NCBI GenBank assembly: GCA_018398805.1
Contig: JAGFBZ010002257.1
Location: 279,785 to 343,784 of the forward strand
Length of the DNA: 64,000 nt
Source: Hirundichthys speculiger
Lineage: Eukaryota; Chordata; Actinopteri; Beloniformes; Exocoetidae
Direction: 5' to 3'
The position numbers and the translations under genes are program-made. The notes beneath the pieces were generated by a model. It did not search any database and was not told the origin of the DNA. It saw only the letters and a program-made list of their open reading frames with translations. Below are positions 12,006-23,800 of this stretch, piece after piece. Numbering within the stretch: the stretch's first letter is position 1; every line of letters starts with the position of its first letter.

Positions 12006-12658
12006 CATCTCAGTTCCACTGCCAACCCTTCTCCTTTCACTCAATTAAAAAAAAAGACCTTTAAGCTGATAACATATTAATTATTTTAAATCAGCTTAAT
12101 GGGACAGGAATAGCAGATTCCCATCCCATAGTAACCCGATCAACAGTGTTCCACAACACTGTGAAGCTGACACTCAAATCCAGACCACAATTTAAAAAAA
12201 ACAAACAAACAAAAAAAGCACATTCAAGGCTTTTTCTAAGTGTTTATTTGCTCGCTTGATGAAGCCAAAGCCCCTTTGGATGAAAGTCTGCCAGTGTGAC
12301 AAAAGGTAGCTCAATCCGACCACAGCAGCTCCTGTTATTGTGGGAACAGAAACCATTCAGGACACCGATACCGCTGAGAGCCAATTCAGCACATGACGCC
12401 TGACTCATCCTGCCTCCTCTGAGTCACTCCATCCATCCATCCCTCCCTCCCTCCCTCCTCTGGTCCAGGATCCGTGGCTCTCAGCTGGAGACGGCGCTGC
12501 TGTCCTCACGTTAACTAATGGTGCCATGCTCTGTCAGCGACCCGGCAGTTTGGTTGTCATTTAGCAGAAAACAGAAACGGGGTAACTTGATCACAGGTGA
12601 TCAGCATCTATTGCCCCCCTCTTATATTCTGTTATTTTGCAGGTTTGAGCCTTTAATT
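12006..12658. other. Noncoding DNA with short (CCAT)n/(CCCT)n run
   Basis: No gene seen. A short microsatellite of CCAT and CCCT units lies at about 12427-12459. The 12230-12420 stretch looks non-repetitive and could be a conserved noncoding element, but that cannot be tested here. Confidence 0.4.
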
Positions 12659-13402
12659 CAGGGGTGTCAGACTCATTTTCACTGAGGGCCACATCAGCAT
12701 CATGGTGGCCCTCGAAGGGCCAGATTGACAGCATGAATGTAACAAAATATGTAAATCAAAATAAATTGAACTACACCTTGTTAAATAACGGTTTCTGTAT
12801 TTATTATGTATTCAAGTGTCAAATATTTAACTCATTATTATATATATATCAGGATTTGTGGTTGTAAACCTGCTCTCGCACAGGTGATAGTTAGAAGCAG
12901 AAGCGATTCTTTGTTTTTCTTGCAGGCTAATTTTAGCATACTTAGCTCCGTGTTTGTTGTCAAAACGCAGACATAGATTATACTCTTTCACGACTGACAC
13001 CGCCTCATAACACAAAAGACAGGCCTACTGTTTCTTCACCTTGAGGTACAAACTTGTTTTCGTTTTCCCGTCATTCATGAAACTGCCTTCCTTTTGCATC
13101 AAATTTTCTTTTCTTGGACATATTGGGGTTAATTTATAGAGGTTTTCTTAAATTCGTCAGTTCTGAAAATAATCTTAATGTCTTGCTCATGGTTATATCC
13201 TGTTATCGTTGTGGGTAACGACGAAATGCACTATGGGAGATGTAGTTTATGGTCAATAAGTGCTTTAAAGCGGCGTAAGCTTGTTTTAAGTCTTTAAATA
13301 TTGGTTTAAAATTTAAGCCAATAATGCACAAACTCTCGAGGGCCACATAAAATGATGTGGCGGGCCACATTTGGCCCATGGGCCTTGTGTTTGACACATG
13401 TG
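12659..13402. mobile_element. hAT-Charlie-like MITE, second copy
   Basis: Starts CAGGGGTGTCAGACTC and ends 'gtgtttgacacatgtg'; it shares most internal words with 4340-4946. The flanks (CTTTAATT left, CTTTAGCA right) match at 5 of 8 positions, so the target duplication is decayed or my right end is off by a few bases. Confidence 0.75.
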
Positions 13403-13541
13403 CTTTAGCAGAACAAAGACCTACAGGACTACACAGCGCAGTGCACATGAGAAAGATGCCCCCTAAAGTTACAAGATTTAAAAAAAAAAAAAGTCCAAAA
13501 AAAAAGGTAGTCTCACAGGATGCAGTGCGCATCCCATAGTA

Positions 13542-14313
13542 CAGTGATTCTCAAAGTGTGGGCCGCGGCTCCCTGCTGGTCCGTCGTGGGACTGCAGGTG
13601 GGCCGTGAGAGGTCATCAAAGTTAAACAAATATGTTTTAAATCCTCGATCTTTCTTAAATATATTTTTAATTACTGTAAAATATTCATGAAAGGATTAAA
13701 AACAACATTAAGAAGTAATAAAACAAACCAGTTAAGTGTTATTCGACTGTCATCTTAACTTAAAGGTGGGGTGGGTGTTGTTTTTTTGCAACACTTTTTA
13801 CAATATTGCCTGAAAACCTTTTCACATTTCCATTGCACCCACTGAAATAAAATGTTTGCAAAAAAAACTAAACATTTTGGTCTAGTCTAGAAGGTATAAT
13901 CAGAGAAAAACTCTGACCAATCAAAAAAGTGATCATCACTATTTTGATTGGCTGCCTAATACGTCCATCAAATATCACCCCTCCCTCCCTATGGTTCATG
14001 TAGTCTTGAATCCTGTGAAGGCGTGGTTTCGAGGGGTGAGCTGAAGAGGAGGAGGCGGAGCCTTTGGGAGGAGGGAGGGAGTGTATATTTTCAAAATCTC
14101 ACTTGAGTTGGATTGCTGGAACCGTTTTTCAAACAACACCTACTCCACCTTTAATATGACAAGTGTCACCTTATTTGTTGAGCCCTTACATTAATATCAG
14201 AACATTGCTAGTCCTGTATGTTGATCACAGTTGTGATTAAAGGTTCGGGTGGGCCGCGGAGATCTTTCACATTTCAAATTGGGCCTTGGTATTCTGAAGT
14301 TTGGGAACAGCTG
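13542..14313. mobile_element. hAT-like MITE interrupted by a second MITE
   Basis: Same family as 5137-5446, flanked by perfect 8-bp repeats CCATAGTA at 13534-13541 and 14314-14321. It is longer than its sisters because a 388-bp element is inserted at 13763-14150. Confidence 0.9.
13763..14150. mobile_element. Harbinger-like MITE nested in a hAT MITE
   Basis: Termini AAGGTGGGGTGGGTGTTG and 'caacacctactccacct' are imperfect inverted repeats. TTA lies on both sides (13760-13762, 14151-14153). Comparison with the uninterrupted hAT copies at 5137 and 53296 confirms this stretch is an insertion. TTA duplication suggests PIF/Harbinger; no coding remains. Confidence 0.75.
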
Positions 14314-14321
14314 CCATAGTA

Positions 14322-15481
14322 CATCCAAGACGAACAGAAAAGTGGGGCTTATTTGCACATTTAGGAAACTGGCATTAACCTTTCCTCAAACCTGTGCAGA
14401 CCATTTGAATTACAACAGGCTAATATGCAGCGGTTAATCTCCTAACACAATAAGATATGACTCAAGCGTGAACATATGAATATGAATGTGGCCAAGCTTT
14501 CTAAGGGCCAACATGAAACACCTGTCTGCTTAGGAGCTGCAGGTTTTGACATGTCATTAAGGTGCAAATTGCAGAAGCGCACACAAATGCAGCAGCACTG
14601 ACTGCAATACATCACTCAAGAAACAAGCCGGCATTCAGGTTGTATAACTTTAAGACCTTCATAATGAGGTGTAAATTGTCAGAGGTTCTCTCCCGCCATC
14701 CCTCATCCAGCACAGGGAGGACGGGCTGTTGAAACAGAACCAGGACATCTGCTGCGGGGTGATGTCGGATGGGACACTGCGACACAAAGCTGTTACGGAG
14801 ATGAGGCCTCCAGTGGGGGGAAGTAAAGGAAACAGGAGGGACTCCCAACATCCAGACAAAGACAAACATGGAATCAGTGTTTGCAGTTGGACAATTCATT
14901 CCCGAGCCCGACGGCCCAAATGGGAAAGTTCACTCAAAATTTCCAAATAATGGCATCTCTTAACCCAGGGTGTGTTGCACTGGAGCAGACCAGCCAGACT
15001 GCTCTGTGTCCTAAACACTCGGCTTCATGAAGTCAACATGTCATTTTCTCTCAAACTGCATGCCTTATACGCAGAGTTAGTTTGGAAGATATTAAAATGA
15101 GTTTTTTTGATCACATAGACGATGCAGGTTCTAGTATATATACATCTTTCTGCATCAAATATGAGCTCTGACAAAAACGTTTCTGGAGCTTCCCAAAGGA
15201 GCAGCTGAGTCAGAGCTAAGAAACGGATTGGATCAGGAGACAGAGCTGGATCCACCAGTACCAGGGTGTTGTCGTGAAGCTGGGAAGACAAAATGACTTT
15301 TCTTTACTGTAAAAACCCAGCACGAGTCTGACGGCTCATCCGGTGACGCACACCGACATCAGCGTCACCGCTGGCTCAAGAAGACGTGATGAGTGTCGCC
15401 TCATACAGGGAAGTTCACGAAGGACAGCTCCCGCAGAGACGGGTGACTGGGACAGCAGTCCATCTGCAGGACAACAAAGAT
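14322..15481. other. Noncoding intergenic DNA
   Basis: No supportable gene or element. The open frames at 14612-14950 and 15025-15291 overlap on opposite strands and show no recognisable domain. Confidence 0.4.
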
Positions 15482-15755
15482 ATTCTACCCATGTAATATC
15501 AAAATTGTATATCTACATGTATATGTTCATCAGATGATATTGATCATTCAGAGGACAAATTGAATCAAAACTATTTGCTTCAAAACAACCTATTTATTGT
15601 TTATTATATGTGTGTATTTGCACATTTAATAAATAAAATAAAATAAATAGAATAAAATTTTCCTAAAAAAAAAAAAAAATCGATATTAGGAGCTGAAAAA
15701 TCGATATTATATTGGGCGGCCGAAAATCACGATATATCGCCACATCAATTTTTTT
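15482..15755. repeat. Dispersed repeat, 'TATTCTACCCA...TTTTTTTTCACAC' family
   Basis: Shares the blocks 'gttcatcagatgatattgat', 'cattcagaggacaaatt' and 'aaaacaacctatttattg' with 35641-35972, 38900-39326 and 43832-44196. The right end 'atcaatttttttttcacac' abuts an L2-type LINE tail. This copy is left-truncated. Confidence 0.65.
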
Positions 15756-15757
15756 TT

Positions 15758-17068
15758 CACACTCCCACTCTTAAAGTGGAGTTTTTTCTTGCCACTGTTT
15801 GGCTGAAAGGTTTTTTTCTCCCACTGTGGGAGGTTTTTACTTGCCATTATCCTTGTTTAGGATTTAATATTATAATTTTAGTAGGGCTGGACAAGTTAAC
15901 GCATTATCGCATTAATGCATTAATTTATTAACGCCGACATTTATTTTATCGTGCGTTAACGCATGTTGCTTAAATGCTTTTGTTTTGAAAAGTCTGTTAC
16001 TGGCTGCTGCGGAACTGGAAGACAATCGGCAGGTAAACATGGAAAAGCTAAAACGGACATGGAGAACGGTAAAGTTTACAATTCTGGACTGCAACAAAAC
16101 TTTGTTGTCATTCCCCCATGTTCCATCAGAACTGCTCCATGTGTTCACTGTCCTGCTGTTCTCTAGCTGGTTACTGCAGTGCGGCTCCATCTAGTGGCAC
16201 AGATGTGTAATGACAACAGAAAGTCCAGTCCTCGATTATGAAACAAATTCAGTTCTGTGGCCCGTTTTTTAATTTCGTATTTTTGATCCAAGTCTAAAAT
16301 TGAAATATTAAAAAAAAAGACATTATTTTCGGTTTTTTTTGTGTTAGATTAAAAAACGTAATAAAATGTCACTTTAATTTTTTTTTTATTTTTTGATTGA
16401 CAATTGAAAATGGAAAGAATGAATGATAAACGGATTGGTAAAGTTACTGAACTTTAACATGGACATTTTCATTTTAAAGTTCTCCCAGACGGAGGATTCA
16501 ACAGAAACAAGGTTATTTGTAACAACTGACAAGTTGAACTCCCCGTTAAAAGTTTCTGCTGTTACCTCAGAAATTACCTGTTTTAATGTTTTGATTGTGC
16601 TGAGACACAATCATTTTGTTGGATTTTATTTGTAGACTTTTTTTTGTATTATTTTTTATAAAAACAGGATGACACTAATGCCCTGGCAGTGGCAATAAGC
16701 TTTATTTTATTTTACATTTTTTAGGATGAGATTTACACTAAATATGTGTTACTAAGAAGTGCTGATGTTAAAAGTGTGTGAACAACAAATGTTATCACAC
16801 TTTAGTTCATATGGCAGCAGAACATTTCAATAAAAGTGCATTTTACACTACTTTTGAATTAATTATTTGATTGTGCGTATACAATGTGATTAATCGTGAT
16901 TAATCAGGGAAATAATGCAATTAATCGCGATTAAAAATTTTAATCGTTGCCCAGCCCCAAATTTTAGTTAGTGATATTTGCTCGGGGGTTATGCTCTGGG
17001 TCTCTGTAAAGCGCCTAGAGACAATTGACATTGTAACAGACGCTATACAAATAAAACTAAATTGAATT
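15758..17068 (+). mobile_element. L2-type LINE 3' tail, split by a hAT insertion
   Basis: 15758-15881 has the 'cttaaagtggagttttttcttgccactg' block and 16968-17068 has 'tctgtaaagcgcctagagac' and 'tatacaaataaaactaaattgaattga'. These are the two halves of the 3' end typical of fish L2-type LINEs. The hAT at 15882-16959 separates them. A related tail is at 18080-21930. Confidence 0.7.
15882..16959 (+). mobile_element. hAT MITE with intact 8-bp target duplication
   Basis: 1078 bp from TAGGGCTGGACAAGTTAACG to 'cgttgcccagcccca', flanked by perfect repeats AATTTTAG at 15874-15881 and 16960-16967. A second member lies in opposite orientation at 25566-26698. Subterminal DNA is full of 'ttaacgc' and 'gattaatcg' words. 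No transposase domain recognised. Confidence 0.92.
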
Positions 17069-17224
17069 GATCATGTGGAGATGAACGGGCGCTTCTGCTT
17101 TTATTTAAAATCTCCTGCAGTCAGCTGAAAGCAGGCAAAGACGCCCACCATCTCAACACCTCTGCTCTGGGGGGAGGACATGTCCGACATGCTGCAAATC
17201 TGCCTGAAGAAATTTCAAACTTCA

Positions 17225-17752
17225 GATGATGAAAACCCATTTATTGAAAATACAAACATTTTCACACTGGAGGAAAAAAAAAGAAGAATGAAAGAAAAAT
17301 AAAATGGCACATTGTTCTTCAACACAATATCACAAAAAGGAGGAACTGCTCAGCAATATTTCTTAGATAAGATGAACACAAATGCACTAACTACATGTTT
17401 GAGAGTAGTGTTGCTGCTGTGGAAGTGTTTCTTGTAAATGGAACACAAGTTGATGACTACAACCAGGTGTAAACAGCTGTTACATTATTTTAAAACAATA
17501 AATAAATAAGAGACACTTCACCATATTCAACGATATGATCGTTGCAGAGCGATAACCACCGTTTATCACTCAACCGGGTTGACGAGAAGACCAAATGTTA
17601 GGAAGCGAGGCATTGATCTGGAATGGACAGCATCTCAACGTTGGTCCAATTATCTGGTCCAAAACAGCAGCCGGAGATGAAGAAAATATAAAAATTAAAC
17701 TAACCAAACATGGGCGAGTTAAAGAAGAGGAAAATGTCCCCAGAAACAAGTA
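17225..17752 (-). other. hmg20a: Probable 3'-UTR of hmg20a with poly(A) signal
   Basis: Directly downstream (lower coordinates) of the hmg20a stop codon at 17753-17755 on the minus strand. A canonical AATAAA on the minus strand is at 17240-17245, which would give a 3'-UTR of about 500-530 nt. No repeat interrupts it. The exact cleavage site is inferred. Confidence 0.55.
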
Positions 17753-17889
17753 TTACCTGTCCAAACGGTTGACCACATCCCTCACAGTGTTGATGAGATT
17801 CTCGTGGTCTTGAGGGTTACTGACAACAATGGTGTGGAGCTTCTTCATGTAGGAGTCGATGGTTTCAAGGGTGGGCGTCTCTCCACTGC
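17753..17889 (-). CDS. hmg20a: hmg20a coding exon 6 (last)
   Basis: Begins after 'tctttcag' and encodes [16 protein letters not shown], ending in VVNRLDR and TAA. Its first two bases complete a glycine codon begun by the last base of the previous exon (PLPG). The last residues are characteristic of HMG20A. Confidence 0.95.
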
Positions 17890-20800
17890 CTGAAAGACCA
17901 CAAGCGTGTGACGTCACTCTCAGAGTTTTTTTTTTTTTTTCAGATCAAACGTGTTTCACGGGAAAACCTTCAACCCGTTCAGACCTGCTGTTACCATGTT
18001 TTACAAGCATTTTAGCAACACCGTCGATTTAAACTAAAAAAACCAAAACAAAACGGCAAAATAAATGTGACTCAAGTGAACCTGAAACAAGCTCCTACCT
18101 AAGCAAAAGTGTAGCATTTGTAGCAAGATCCAAAAGTAGGTTTGGAGGACGGGCCTTCTGCTATCAGACACCTTTATTATGGAAACAGCTACCAGTTTGG
18201 GTTCAGGAGGCTGACACCACCTCCACCTTTAAAACTAAACTGAAAACATTTCTGTTTAGTAAAGACTATAGTTAGTCTCAACAATAGTGTGTTAGGGTCA
18301 ATAGTCACAGCTACAGATATAGAAATGGCTGAAGACAAGACTAGAGCAGGCTGGTCTCAAACAGCCTCATCATAGCTATGCTGCTATAGGTCTACGCTGC
18401 AGGGAGACACCAACATGATCCACTGACTGGTGTCTTCACCCCTCTACTCTCCCCTCCTTTCCTCTTCATCCTCCTGCACTTTATTGTTCCTGCTGTCCTG
18501 TGCCTCCCTTTTCTTCTTTTCTATTAGGGATGCAATGGTACTCGGTAAAATACCTAACCGTTCGGTACGACCTGCAGGGACAACACGCTTTTATGTCCCG
18601 CTGTATTTATGTTCCAATAACTTTGCATTGGACTTGCACGTGAGCGTGCGTGCATTTTAGGCAACAGGGCGCCACTGCATGTCAATGTCCACTTACCTCC
18701 GCTCACTCACAGTGACCAGCCGATCACACTTTGGCCGGATGGCTGCAGCTCATAGACACAGAAAAAAAAAAAAAAAAGAAAAAATAAGCAGGCATGGCCA
18801 GCGGTAGCGGAGAAATTGGGAAAAACTTTTTTTAATCACCGGTGTGGGAGCATTTTGGTTTTGCTGTTGAATACACCGGCGAGGGAGTGAAAACAGTTAA
18901 CAGTTAACAGAACGCAATCTTCCACCTCCCTAAACCTGGATCTTACCTGCGTAAGATCCAGTTGTTACCAGTTGTGCGTCTTGGCACAGCTGATGTGCTT
19001 TTTAATACTGCAGAACAAATCGTTGGATGCGCATTTAAAAATCAGGAACAATGAATGTTCCTGTCCCTCCTCGACCACCAACAGTTTCAGACATATCAGA
19101 AATAAATTCCCACATCCAACTTTTTCCAGCTTGACACCAGAGACAAAGATCTCCTTGGTTTCCTCCACAGCAGACATCTGGATGAGATCATGCCACAACT
19201 GTACAGACTGATGTGTCTGGCCATGACTATTCCCACATCCACCACAACTGCTGACCAGACGTCCTCTGACCTCAAGAGAATAAAAACGTCTGACAGTAAT
19301 ACGGTGATGCATAATCGAGAGGTAGAGCCATTTGTGCACGTCCACATGTGACCAGGTGGACGCACATTTATACCATTTGGACGCGCTCTTTTACGCGCTG
19401 ACATGCAAGTTGCGCTTTCCGCAAACTCGGTATCTTGCGATCGCGGGTTTAGGATAGCGGGTGGTCTGAAACTGTACCGAATCCGTACCGAACCCGTGAC
19501 ACAAAAACCGCGGTACGGACCGTACCGTGAGCCACCTGTACCGTTGCACCCCTATTTTCTATATATGTTTTCATTCCAGAGTTTCCAGAGTTACATACTA
19601 AACTGCAGTTCCATCCTCTGACCATCCCAGCGTTTACTTCCACCCGTCTCTATAGATGTCTCTGGGATATCAACTAACATGCTGACCTGCAGACTGATAC
19701 TTTAACCACCTCAGTAGGGATGTAACGATTCACTCAACTCACGATTCGGTACAATTCACGATTTTTTGCTCACGGTACGATTCACTCACTATTTAAAAAA
19801 AAAAAATCATAATTAGCTACAGGCAAATTATGACCAAAAAAAGAGATCTTTTATTCATAGGAAATAGTGCAATTGAAATGATCTTCTTAAATATAGTCTA
19901 TTTTCTTGAAAGAAATACTGCACATCATCATTTATTTCCTTTTATCACAAGAAATTTCCAAAACTAATTTTCCACAACTGAAAAGGGTCTCAAATCTTTT
20001 GCAATAAAATAACCCATCATCCTGGTAATTTCTTGTGCCCTCGCATTGTTGAGTGAGAGAGGAAATTCAAAGCTGCCTCCCAAGGTGGTTTGCCTCTTTG
20101 GCAATTTTCGCTCAGGCTGTGGCGAAGTGTCTTCTTGTGGTGCCGGGTAACGTGCTGCAACATGTTGCTTCTGTTACCTGTATACACTACCGGTCAAAAG
20201 TTTTAGAACACCTCCAGTTTTCAGTTTCTATAGTAATTTACAGTACATAGCTTAATGTCTCAATGTAATCTGAAATTAATGTATAGAACAAATAAACAAT
20301 TAGATATTTGAAAAAAGATATCATGAAATCTCTTGTACAAAAATATAACCACAATCTTTGAGTCATCAAAGTCGCCACTTTTTGCAGATATAACAGACAA
20401 ACACACTTGTGTTAGTGGCTTTCTTTCTACAATGGAAATCTAATATTGTTGGGAAGGTTCTTCCCAACACTGTCAGAAGTTTCCAGAAATGTGTTGAACT
20501 TGCAGGTTGTTTTGGTTTCATCTTTCTCTCCAGTTCATCCCAAACCAGCTCAATGGGGTTCTGGTCTGGACACAGGGCTGCCATTACATCATTTGAAGCC
20601 GACCGTCTTGTTTTTTTCTTTTAAGGTCATTCTGACAGAATGGATGTATGTTTTGGATCATTATCTTGCTGTAAGATGAACCCCTAAGCGACTAGGCGTA
20701 GACCAGAGAAGGTACTGGATTGCTCTGTAAAATGCCGTTGTAGCCCTTTTGGTCCAGGGTGTCAGTCGCTCTGTACAAGTCACCAACTCTGGATCCAGCA

Positions 20801-23800
20801 ATCTGTTGATTACTTAAGAGCTTTGTAAGTAATCAACAGAGGTTGGGACATCTGTGGGAATTGTTTGCATCAAATTTCAAGACTTAATTTACATCCATTG
20901 TTCCTTGATCACTGAAAAAAAACCCTCTTTTTTTTTATAACTCTGAAATTTGTTTTGGCAATCTAAACTTTTTTTCCACCTCTGGCAGTTTACTGCTTAC
21001 CTTTGTACCATTTAAAGTTTCATCACTGGACTTGACCCGCTTTAATTTAAATAAAAACAGGAAAAATAGGGGTGTTCTAAAACTTTTGACCAGTAGTGTA
21101 TGTTAGCAGTTTCTTGCAATATTTGCATGCTGTTTTGGTCCTGTCTGTCTCTTTCTCACCATTTTCTTCTGTGTACATCGGGAATCCAAAATGCTACCAT
21201 ACCGTTGACTTGAAACTACTCGGAGCATCCTTTATCTCTATGTAGCCGCCATGTCTTCTCTCGCTCTCTACCTGAATACCAGTAGGCTACGTAGTAACGT
21301 GAGTTATAATGTTGATATTGAATCAACTGCCAACATATCCTAAAATGAATTAACAAATAGATAAAAAAGATACCTACTTATAGTCACGATTCATTTTTTA
21401 TGGCAACCGATGCAAATTCTCACGCATTTGTATCGGTTTTTATTCGACTCACGATGCATCGTTACACCCCTACACCTCAGTGTTGCTGCCTACATCTGTT
21501 TATATCGTCACCTCTGTAGTTTATGTACAAACAATGGAATTATTAATTCTCCAGCTCACTGATAATTATTACTCATATATTTTGTCCAGTATAGTATTCC
21601 CAGGATGTATGTGCACTCCTCTGTCTGTCCTTTCTCCCTCCTCTTTTCTTTATTTACCCAGCTGACCTTCAGCAGGAAGGTCTCCCTTGTGATCCAGGTC
21701 CTGCTTGTGGTTTCTTCCTCTTAAAGGGGAGTTTTTCCTTGACACTGTTTGACTTCAAGATTTTTTCTCCCGCTTGGGGAGTTTTAATTTACTTGGCATT
21801 TTTCTTTGATTAGGATTTATCAATAAAACTTTAGTTAATGATATCTGCACAGGGGTCGTGATCTGGGTCTCTGTAAAGCGCCTAGATTTAATAGAGACTT
21901 AGAGAGACTACTGAATACCAGGGCTGCGAACAAGTAAATGATCATGTGGAATATAAATGATCAATACATGACTGAACAGGTACTTGTGTCTTGAACTCGG
22001 TAAAAGAGTCTGACAGGCTCCAGTAAAAAGATGTGAACCGATTATGAGACAGACCGTGGGATAATGGAAAACATACCTGTCTTGAACTCGTTGGACTGAG
22101 ATGACACTGTCACACCCAAAAGTTCAAAAAAGTTACAGCCAGATGTCTGTTTGTTCTACAAACTTGCACAATTAGGCCATAAATACTGTAGATATTGAGG
22201 TCACTGTCTTCCACCAGGCATGTTTGGGCGGTTCACTATTAAGGCTGTGCAGATGCTTCATGATTCTTCTTCTTCTTATTATAATTATCTTGTAATGTTG
22301 ACCAAAAAAAGCGTAAAAACTTTCAGTTTCTAATGGTGAATTCATTCAAGTCAGTTAGGAATACAATGTTATACATAGGGATGCACGATAACTGTTTTTT
22401 AAAACTGATACCGATAACTTTCAGCTCCTAAAGGCCGATACCGATAACTGATAACACACACACATACCTAAGATCATTACATCAATACTATGAACAAAAT
22501 CAAAAATAGTTTGGACTCTTTAAATTAACAGATAAATTTTTTTCCATTGAAAAACTATTAGCAAGCCTTTTCGTAAAGCTATCAAACAAACCTATTTGAT
22601 ATCTTACATCAACCTAAATAAGGTGCATTACTGACTGATATAAACAAAATAAAGGCTCCTTGAACTGATGGAGATACATGCAACAAAATTACAAACTGAA
22701 AAAGATTTAACATTTAAAGGATTTTGACTTGTGGTCCCATTTAAATTAATACCTTTAATTAAAGTAAATGAGGTTCAGTGATTTTTTGTTTTTTTATCTC
22801 ATGGAAGCTTTAAATGAGAGAGATGAGGGAGAGGGAAAACTGCTGCTGGCTTGCGCACGTTAGCATTAGCTCACGTTAGCGCAATTTCAAAACTCCATGA
22901 AAGCAATTGTTATGTTGTAGGTAGCTGATCAGGTTTTACGTATTAAAGCTTGTGCTTCCCTCCTCGAATTCGAGGATTCGCTCGAAGCATTCGTCTCAAA
23001 TAATCCACCAAACTATCTTCTTCTGAAACTTTAACGAAGCTCCACGCCATCGCCGCCATGTTTGTTGTGATCAGTGCTGTGCTCATGATGCATTCAAGGT
23101 GTAACGTAAAAGTGTACGATGTTCCCTTGTTTGTTAGTTCAGCCTGTTCTATTTTTTTCTTTTTTATGTGTAACATGAGGGGAAATACTATGAATATCGA
23201 TTCAAGTTAGCAACTACTAAAATTATGACCGAGTTAACAAGTTGTTTTCTGGCATGAGGGGGTATTCTTGATTTTCATGATTGAGAAATCGTTTTTCTGA
23301 TTATGCCGATGTCACTTGAACATAACATTTATTTAAGACTCAGAGGGAGCGAAGCACTGCCGTGTTGAGAACAATATATATGTTATTGGGGCTGTCGGGA
23401 TATCGGACTTATCGGAATGACGTCACAATTTCTTGTTATCGGCCTGATAGTTATCGTGCACCCCTAGTTATACATAAAGCTAACTGGTCATTATTTATTT
23501 CATCAATGACAATTTAAAGTGCTTAGAGCTCCTCAAAGGTAGGGTAAGCAATTTCTGGACCACGTCATATCTGTCGATGTTTGAACATGACAAATGCGGA
23601 TTGGTAGTTCTTTCCTCCCTCCAGCGCTCCTCAGAAAAATTCACCCCCTCCTGAGGTGTCCCTCCCCCACAATTTCTGCATAAGCACAAACCCCCTCCTG
23701 TCAGGCGATTGGCTGGAGGCATGTTTGTGTGTCCTCGTGGGATGAGCAGCCAGCAGATGGTGAGTGGCTCTTCACTTTGTGACAAAAAGTGTTCTGGGGA

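Larger units (their letters stand above)
19715..21472. mobile_element. hAT element containing a nested Tc1 element
   Basis: Termini TAGGGATGTAACGATTCACT and its complement 'gcatcgttacacccccta'-like bound 1758 bp, with perfect 8-bp repeats CACCTCAG at 19707-19714 and 21473-21480. A Tc1-like element (20185-21098) is inserted inside, giving an age order: LINE tail, then hAT, then Tc1. Confidence 0.92.
18080..21930 (+). mobile_element. L2-type LINE 3' region, split by two hAT insertions
   Basis: The segments 18080-18524, 19563-19714 and 21481-21930 read as one LINE tail. It starts near 'cagacacctttattatggaa' and 'aactgaaaacatttctgttt'. Later come 'gtgatccaggtcctgctt', 'cttaaaggggagtttttcctt' and 'ctctgtaaagcgcctaga'. 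The last blocks are the usual 3' end of fish L2-type elements. Both interruptions are hATs with their own 8-bp duplications. The left limit is approximate. Confidence 0.65.
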
